A stretch of DNA of 64,000 nucleotides from Cornus controversa (Eukaryota > Streptophyta > Magnoliopsida > Cornales > Cornaceae). The notes under the pieces are model-generated. The model had not been told where the DNA came from. It ran no database searches and saw nothing but the letters and a program-made list of their open reading frames with translations. Made by a program: the position numbers and the translations under genes. Below, one piece after another: positions 56,797-64,000 of the stretch. The stretch lies in NCBI GenBank assembly GCA_026545225.1, contig CM048853.1, forward strand, positions 17,238,755 to 17,302,754, in the 5' to 3' direction. Within the stretch, counting starts at the first letter, position 1. Every line of letters begins with the position of its first letter.

Positions 56797-59700
56797 AGTT
56801 GACTCTGGAGCAACCGATCACATGACGGGTCAAGGGAGTCTCTTCTCTTCGTATACTCCTAGTCCAGGAAATGTGAAAATTCAGATTGCAGATGGTTCCG
56901 TTTCTGCTATAGCAGGAAAAGGAACTATTAAGATTGCTCCAAATATTACTCTTAAATCAGTTCTTCATGTCCCAAGGCTTGCTTGCAACTTGCTGTCAAT
57001 TAGTAAGATTATTAAAGATCTAAATTGGCGTGTTAAATTCTCATGTGATATGTGTCTGTTTCAGGATCAATTGAGGAAAAGGATTGGCAGTGCTAAGAGA
57101 CATGGAGATCTTTACCTCTTTGAGAAGGACCCCGGCACGTCTGGACAAGCTCTAATGTCTGTTTGTAATTTTTCCTCTATGACTAATGAACAAAAAATTA
57201 TGTTATGGCATCGTAGGCTAGGCCATCCCAGTTTCATCTATTTAAAACGTTTGTTTCCTGATTTATTTTTCAATAAAGAGCTTGCAACGTTTCAATGTGA
57301 AGTTTGTTAATTAGCTAAACATCATCGTGCCACTTTTAAATCTCAGTCTTACAAATACTCTCAACCCTTTGCTATGGTACACAGTGACATTTGGGGTCCC
57401 ACACGAATTAAAAATAAAGGTGGTTTTAAGTGGTTTATTACCTTCATTGATGACCATACTAGGATGACATGGGTTTACTTGATAAAAGAAAAATCTGAGT
57501 CTGAACAAATTTTTAAAAGTTTTCACAAAATGGTACAAACACAATTTCAAGCAAATATTTAAGTTTTTCATACTGACAATGGCACAGAGTATTTTAATAC
57601 TATACTTGGTCCATATCTTTTACATCATGGTATAGTTCATCAGAGTTCGTGCACTAATACTCCTCAACAAAATGGAATTGCTGAAAGAAAAAACCGACAC
57701 CTTTTAGAAGTAGCTCGTTCCATCATGTTTACAACCAATATTCCCAAAAATTTCTGGTGTGATGCTATTTTGACAGCAACATATTTAATAAATAGGATGC
57801 CTAGCCATGTTCTTCAATTTCAAACTCCTATACATTCCTTCCTTCAATCCTATCCTCAAACTCGGTTGGTTGGTTCTCTTCCCCTTAAAGTGTTTAGTTG
57901 TGTCTCATTTGTCTATAATCACTCCCTTACTCGGTCAAAATTAGATCCCCGATCCTTCAAATGTGTATTTCTTGGATACTCTGCCACCCAAAAAGGTTAC
58001 AAATACTTCCTACCAGAAAAACAAAAAACCTTTGTCACCATGTATGTAACCTTTTTCAAAAATACTCCATTTTATGAAAGAAATCATTTTCAGGGGGAGA
58101 ATGATACACAGGAAAATGACTTCTGGGAACTTACTGCTCCTATGTTACCTATCTCAACCAAACCACCAACTGAAATTATTCAGATTCCCACTCCAACCAA
58201 GGTTGGTCAGCCATCTACCTCCACTCCTCATGTGCCCAATACAAATGATGACTCTATGCCTAGCATTATTCATGACTCTCAGCCAGGGGGAGAATCACAA
58301 ACTCAACAAGAGCTTCGTGTCTATACACGCCGAGACAATTCTCAAAGGACAGAGACAGTTGTGGCTCCTAGACCTTGCCAAAAATCTAAACCAAATCCTG
58401 AAACAGGTATGCTACCACTTGTTGATGATTCTCAGTTAACAATTGCTGAAAGAAAGGGTATTCGATCTTGTACTCAACATCCTATTTCCTACTATGTTTC
58501 ATACGATCACTTAGCTTCTTCTGCTCAAACTTTTATAGCTAATCTTTCTACTGTTGAGATTCCAAAAGGAATTGAGGTAGCCTTGAAAGATCCGAAATGG
58601 AAGCAAGCTGTAATGGATGAAATGCTCGCTCTGAGGAAGAATGGCACTTGGGAAGTTGTGGACAGGCCCGAAGGTAAAATCCCAGTTGGATGTAAATGGG
58701 TTTTTGCGGTCAAATATAATTCAAATGGGACCATTGAACGTTACAAGGCCAAGTTGGTAGCAAAAGGGTTCACCCAAACATATGGCATAGACTACCAAGA
58801 AACCTTTGCCCCGGTTGCCAAGCTTAATACTGTTCAAACACTGTTATCTCTGGCTGCTAATCTGGATTGGAAGCTACAACAATTAGACGTAAAAAACGCC
58901 TTCCTAAATGGAGACTTGGAAGAAGAAGTATACATGGAGTTGCCACCTGGGTTTAATAATGAAAGTATTGGTAAGGTATACAAGTTGAAGAAGTCCCTGT
59001 ATGGCTTGAAATAGTCACCACGAGCCTGGTTTGATTGTTTTTCAAAAGCAGTCCGACATCAAGGCTACAAGCAGGCTCACGCAGATCACACCTTGTTCTT
59101 GAAGCATTCAAATGGCAAGGTGACCGCTCTTATAGTGTATGTGGATGATATTATCCTGACAGGTGATGATGAAGAAGAGATGGCCAAGTTGAAAGAAAAG
59201 CTTGCAAGCGAATTTGAGATTAAAGATTTGGGACAGCTGTGGTACTTCTTGGGAATGGAAGTTCTAAGGAACAAAACTGGAATCTTTGTCTCCCAACGAA
59301 AGTATATTCTGGATTTGCTAGCCAAGACTGGTCTACTTGGGTGCCGACCAGTAGAGACACCAATGGACCCTAACCATAAAATGGGAATGCATGAAGATGG
59401 AACTCCAGTAGATAGAGGTAGATACCAACGCCTGGTGGGAAAGTTAATTTACCTATCCCACACTTGACCTGACATAGCATTCGCAGTAAGTATGGTTAGT
59501 CAATTTATGCATTCACCGTGTGAAGTTCATTTGAAAGCAGTGTTGAAGTATTTGAAGGGGACAGCTGGAGGAGGATTGCTCTTTAAGAGAGGGTCCGAAA
59601 GAAGCATAGAGGTCTACACTGATGCAGACCGGGCAGGTGATATCAATGATAGAAGATCTACATCAGGACATTGTACTTTTGTTTGGGGAAATTTGGTGAT

Positions 59701-60085
59701 ATGGAGGAGTAAAAAGCAGTCAGTAGTAGCTAGAAGTAGTGCTGAAGCTGAGTTTCGAGCAGCTGCACAAGGGATTTGCGAAGTTCTGTGGGTCAAATTG
59801 TTGCTGGAAGAAATCAGAGTGGTTAGTGAGAAGCCCATGAAGTTATTTTGTGACAATAAAGCTGCAATAAACATCTGCCACAACCCTGTCCACCATGACC
59901 GAATTAAGCACATAGAAATTGACGGACATTTCATTAAAGAAAAAATCGAAAGTGGGATAATTTGCATGACTTGTGTTACTACAGCAGAGCAGACAGCTGA
60001 TCTATTGACCAAAGGACTAGCAAGACTAGTCTTTGAGAAGATGATTGACAAGCTGGGCATGACTAACGTATATAGCCCAGCTTGA
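56797..60085 (+). pseudogene. Element E pol: protease, integrase, reverse transcriptase, RNase H
   Basis: Protease VDSGATDHMTG is at about 56800. Gag-pre-integrase/integrase zinc text MLWHRRLGHPSFIYLKRL is at about 57200-57250. The integrase core runs from MVHSDIWGPTRIKNKGGFKW to about 57800. The copia RT has GCKWVFAVKYNSNGTIERYK, AKLVAKGFTQTYGIDYQETF, DVKNAFLNGDLEEEVYMELP and palm YVDDIILTGDDEEEM (about 58690-59170). RNase H has YTDADRAGDINDRRSTSGHC, ARSSAEAEFRAAAQGICEVL and ADLLTKGL (59615-60020). Complete domain order; only a few breaks across gag and pol together. Confidence 0.9.
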
Positions 60086-60092
60086 GGGGGAG

Positions 60093-60350
60093 TGTTGGAT
60101 ATTTTCGAATTTATTATTTGAATTTAAGTTTAAGCTCTTATCTGTTCAGGTTGTTAGGAAGAAAGTTAGGATAAGATTTGTTTAGATTTTAATTTTAAAT
60201 GTTTCAGTTCCTAAGATTAAGGCTAAGGGTTAGCTTCCTATACTCTGTTATACTCTATTTTTAGCCTATAAAACAGAGTGTATCTCTTACTGTATTCAAT
60301 AAGATTGGAAGAATAATTCGGCCCATATTTCTCTCCTATTTCTTTCTTCA
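60093..60350 (+). repeat. 3' LTR of element E
   Basis: 258 bp, preceded by the purine tract GAGGGGGAG, TGTTGGATATTTTCG to TTTCTTTCTTCA. Confidence 0.92.
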
Positions 60351-60570
60351 ATATAAAAGAATGGAAAAAAGGAATTCATGCAGCTGACCCCATTCATATG
60401 GGACAAAGGCAAGGATAATGATGATAATGATTAAATGATCAATCTGTACTAAGGTTGCATATTTGCCACTCAACCAACCAAATTTTTGACCAAGATATGG
60501 CATCATTCCAGTCAAGAATGTAACTAACTGCTAGAGGTCCTTATCAGCTATACTACACAAACACTTTATT

Positions 60571-60759
60571 ATGGTTGTTAACATGGTATCAAAGTCAAAG
60601 GTCTCATGTTCAAACCTCACCATTACCCTGATAATTAAAATTGAAACACGTGTTGGACCAAAAAGAAAGTCACACGTGAAAGGGCGTGTTAAAGGATTTA
60701 TATATTTAAGTTACACCCTCTGTAATAGCTTAAGCTTTTAGAGTAGATGGTTGTTAACA
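60571..60759 (+). mobile_element. Second TRIM-like copy, opposite orientation
   Basis: A partial 5' terminal repeat (about 60571-60583, ending GTTAACA), primer site TGGTATCAAAGTC, interior matching 52820-52922 in reverse, purine tract GAAAGGGCG, and a full 73-bp 3' terminal repeat (60687-60759). Same family as 52779-52995. Confidence 0.75.
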
Positions 60760-61400
60760 ATATAGATACGAAAAAACCTGTCAGAAGGGAGAAAATAAAA
60801 TAAAATTATAACATCCAACCGAGAAAATGAAAACTTGATTCCTCACTTAAATAAAGCTATGCGTTCCATTATATACCTTCTCAATCTTTATCTATACGAC
60901 AAATATTGCAAACGAGTAAAATCTCTTATCCAACAAGCTTTATTACAGAAACTTCAAAAACCTAATTCAGACATAATGAAAAGATGAACATTCAAATAAT
61001 TTCAGCAGCATCACTGGGTCTAAAGATTTGCAGGCACCTGCACTCAATGGTTGAGTAGATAGGAAATTACTGAGATGGATTTCTGACAAGCACAGAGTGT
61101 TTAAAGTTTGTCATTCTATAAAGTGCACTGTAACAAAGTCACAATGGGTTTTCTTTTTTTTGATAAAAGTCAACAATGGGTTTTCTGAAAGGCATTGGGA
61201 AAGCAAAGATGCATCTAAGGTGTCTTTCTTGTCTAGTCTGTTACCTTAGAGGCAATCTTGACTTTGGATAACCTGGAAAGCAAAGGATAAACTAATTTAT
61301 AATTGGTGTTATAAGTGCAAAAGGACAGAGGAGAATACCATCCACTCCTGTCCATTAACCATTCTGAGAGGAGAATGAGCATAAGAAATGGAAGAGACAT
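60760..61400. other. Non-coding stretch between TRIM copy and tandem duplication
   Basis: AT-rich with short simple runs. I searched the minus strand for an upstream exon of the host gene and saw none. It is probably intronic or upstream of the gene. Confidence 0.4.
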
Positions 61401-63220
61401 TTATAGTTTTAATGAAAACCATCTATACAAGACTGCGGTCATTGATGTCTGTCAGTCGGATGGGGAGTAGGGAGCCGATACTTCAGTGGTCGTCTCCTAG
61501 TCAAAAGACTTGACTTACTCTACTGTGGAAACGATGGGGAAGAAAGGTGGCATGCCATACCTATACTACAACAGTAAAGCCATACGGGGAGCACTGTCAG
61601 GTTGTTAGGTTAGGTCCTTACTTAAGTTTTCTCCTTGTATGGAACCGATACTGCTGTGGTCACCTCCTAGTCAGAAGACTTGACTTACTCAACTGTGGAA
61701 ACGATGGGGAAGAGAGGTGGCATACTATACCTATACTACAACAGTAGCACCATACAGGGAGCACTGTCAGGTTGTTAGGTTAGGTCCTTACTTAAGCTTA
61801 TTCTCCTTGTATGGGAACTAATAGATGATGCCTACACCCATAGAGGATCTTGTGGGATGTTAAACAGGAGATTGCCCCAGTGGTAGGGTTCGCCAAGCTT
61901 GGCATACAGCCCCTATGTGGTGCACTTGATGGAGTGGAATAGATGTAAATTTGAGGATATGGAGTTGTCTATTCATATATTAAAAAAAAAATTAATGACC
62001 CTCTGGACAGTACCCAAACTCATTACTGTTCTGAATATTTTATGGTGATTTAAGTTCTACAGAAGAAGCCTAGCATGCACTCATATAGTTGTGTATTTGC
62101 ACACGCAAGCAGTTGCAACCAGCTCCGGCTCTCGTAAACAATACCATATATTTGCTTCTTTTTCTGTTAAGTAAGTTTTCATTAAAGAGTGCTCAAAGGG
62201 AAGCGCAGCCCAAGATCAGAGCAAGACCAAGACGGTCAGCTATACAATCAAAGAGCCCACAAAAGATACTATATCCCCCACAGATTTACAATTCCAATCA
62301 TGAACCCAAAAGAATAGAGAACTTAAGCATCCAAAACGGAACCTCGACTCCTTCAAAGGACCGTCCCCGCTTAGTATGCTCGTGGCTTAGAGAGGGTGTG
62401 CAGTGAGGAGGTATTAATAGTTTTAATGAAAACCATCTATACAAGACTCTGGTCATTAATGGCTGTCAGTCAGATGGTGGGGTACGGAGCCGATACTGCA
62501 GTGGTCGCCTCCTAGTCAAAAGACTTGACTTACTCTACTGTGGAAACGATGGGGAATAAAAGTGGCATGCCATACCAATACTACAACATTAACACCATAC
62601 AGGGGGCACTGTCAGGTTGTTAGGCTTGCTTAAGCTTATTCTCCTTGTATGGGAACTAATAGATGATGCCTACACCCATAGAGGATCTTGTGGGATGTTA
62701 AACAGGAGGTTGCCCCAGTGATAGGGTTAGCCAAACTTGGCATACAGCCCTATGTGGTGCACTTGATGGAGTGGAATAGATGTAAATTTGAGGATATGGA
62801 GTTGTCTATTCATATATTAAAAAAAAAATTAATGACCCTCTGGACAGTACCCAAACTCATTACTGTTCTGAATATTTTATGGTGATTTAAGTTCTACAGA
62901 AGAAGCCTAGCATGCTCTCATATACTTGTGTGTTTGCACACGCAAGCAGTTGCAGCCCGCTCTGGCTCTCGTAAACAATACCATATATTTGCTTCTTTTT
63001 TTGTTAAATAAGTCTTCATTAAAGAGTGCTCAAAGGGGAGCACAGAGCAAGACTGAGACGGTCAGCTACACAATCAAAGAGCCCACAAAAGATACTATAT
63101 CCCCCACAGATTTACAATTCCAACCATGAACCCAAAAGAATAGAGAACTTAAGCATCCAAAACCGAACATCGACTCCTTCAAAGGACCATCCCCGCTTAG
63201 TATGCTCGTGGCTTGGAGAG
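61401..63220. repeat. Two-level tandem duplication, about 1 kb units
   Basis: Unit 1 (about 61401-62394) and unit 2 (about 62415-63220) share the start TTTTAATGAAAACCATCTAT and the end TTAGTATGCTCGTGGCTT. Within unit 1 a 170-bp segment starting CCGATAC at 61475 is repeated from 61645; unit 2 has it once. Short open frames in the units (for example at 62089 and 63026) repeat the same words and look incidental. Part of each unit (CATTAAAGAGTGCTCAAAGG and the following purine-rich text) resembles intergenic LINE-tail sequence in plants, but I cannot name the source. Confidence 0.85.
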
Positions 63221-64000
63221 TGTCACGCCCCGACTCCCGAGGTGTGAACCCTGAGATCCACTCACAATAATCACAGCCTGATCATACAATCCCAAATTCT
63301 AATATAAATCATTACATATGTCATTCACACCTTAAATTCAAAATGGACAATTTTGGGCACTTGTTCCCCCCCCCCCCCCCCATCATTCCTACAACATGCA
63401 TAATACAATTGAAATATGACTTAGTCCCTGAATGTCCGGTTCATCAAATCCATGAACGCTGCCGGTACGTTCGTCAGTCCGAATGGCATCACTAGAAACT
63501 CATAGTGGCCATATATAGTCTGAAAAACTGTCTTCGGAATATCCTCTTCCCTCACCCTCAACTAGTAATACCTCGACCTCAAGTCGATTTTCGAAAAACA
63601 AGTTGAACCCTTAAGCTGATCAAACAAGTCATCTATCCTTGGTAAACGAAACTTGTTCTTAATCGTTACTTGGTTAAACTTATGGTAGTCTATGTATAAC
63701 CGTAAAGATCCGTCCTTCTTTTTAGCAAATAGGACCGGAGCTCCCCAAGGCAATGTACTAGGTCGTACAAATCCCTTATCTAACAACTCTTGCCACTGAT
63801 CTTTCAACTCCTTTCAACTCTGCCGATGCCATCCGGTAGGGTGCCATAGAGATAGGCGCGGTACCAGGAGCAAGACCAATACTAACCACTACATCTCTCA
63901 TCGGAGGTAACTCTGTCAAGTCCCCCAGAAACACATCCAAAAACTCACTAACCACTAATGGAAACTCTCTGCTAGTCACAATCTCATCCTCCTCGACTAA
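63221..64000 (-). mobile_element. Ty3/gypsy fragment F, broken, continues past the right edge
   Basis: In element orientation it ends TCGGGGCGTGACA at 63221, the 3' LTR end of the Tekay-like family. From about 63430 rightward on the minus strand is reverse-transcriptase text: [20 protein letters not shown]-like (63440-63520), [47 protein letters not shown] and [20 protein letters not shown] (63562-63800). The pre-RT block ELPPMRDVVVSIGLAPGTAP lies near 63870-63920. A run of 17 C's lies at 63366-63382. It is inserted at the end of the tandem duplication. Confidence 0.8.

Larger units (their letters stand above)
55375..60350 (+). mobile_element. Ty1/copia element E, young and nearly whole, antisense to the host gene
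   Basis: 4,976 bp with short LTRs (248 and 258 bp), a TGGTATCAGAGC primer site, gag, protease, integrase, RT and RNase H in copia order, and a purine tract. The near-matching target duplication is ATATG (55370-55374) / ATATA (60351-60355). The LTRs differ by about four substitutions (1.6%) and one 10-bp indel. That suggests an age of roughly half to one and a half million years at commonly used plant rates. It has about five breaks in its coding region. It lies just upstream of the exon at 54928, so if the gene continues to the right it occupies an intron. Confidence 0.92.

Noticed and set aside
59614-60060. 148-residue minus-strand frame
   Set aside because: Shadow of the copia RNase H region on the other strand.
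62089-63247. Repeated 70-100 residue frames in the tandem duplication
   Set aside because: Same words in both units with shifting ends; no initiation context or homology. They follow the repeat, not a gene.

Overview
The window is nuclear DNA of a flowering plant, most likely a eudicot. It is AT-rich and almost entirely non-coding, with long LTR retrotransposons nested in one another, a plant L1 LINE tail, hAT and Harbinger DNA-transposon remnants, and split host genes with GT-AG introns. Only two host loci are visible, both on the minus strand: an isolated first exon of a methylesterase-type alpha/beta hydrolase (16220-16714) and the last six exons of a conserved plant protein of the DUF7798/FAM114-like type (48759-54928).

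Layout. 1-11249: an old Tekay/Del-like Ty3/gypsy element (A). Its 5' LTR is split by a solo LTR (378-3314) and its gag region by a 554-bp hAT-type MITE (4829-5382). 11250-14546: a 5'-truncated L1 LINE split by a copia-like LTR. 14547-17313: AT-rich flank, the methylesterase exon, a tandem duplication and a perfect 37-bp inverted repeat. 17314-46774: one old Ty1/copia element (B, minus strand), with target-site duplication AAAAT at its two ends, stretched to 29.5 kb by later arrivals. These are a gypsy LTR that carries two further solo LTRs (19739-22342 minus, 23737-26472 plus), an Athila-type solo LTR (28504-30048), and a 13.7-kb Athila-type element D (32497-46198) that holds its own solo LTR (38308-41299). 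46775-47671: PIF/Harbinger remnant. 48759-54928: host gene. 55375-60350: a young, nearly whole copia element (E), apparently in an intron of that gene and in antisense. 61401-63220: a large tandem duplication. 63221-64000: a gypsy fragment running off the right edge.

Seven insertions have 5-bp target-site duplications that match exactly by eye (CTACG, AAAAT, CGTAT, TTATG, GTCAT, GTGGC, GATCG). LTR divergence counted by eye (B about 9-10%, D about 5-8%, E about 1.6%) agrees with the nesting order. With the inserts removed, the methylesterase exon and the host gene would lie only a few kilobases apart on the same strand.

The most unusual signal is inside the gypsy LTRs. Four diverged copies carry, at the same relative place, an array of short stem-loops. 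The loop core is conserved within a copy (for example TCGGAGTTGTCC), while the stems differ from unit to unit and stay self-complementary. Nearer the 3' end of each LTR is a second cassette: a short palindrome-like word repeated about 3 to 8 times, with a different word in different copies. I know of no named feature that accounts for this pairing of arrays.
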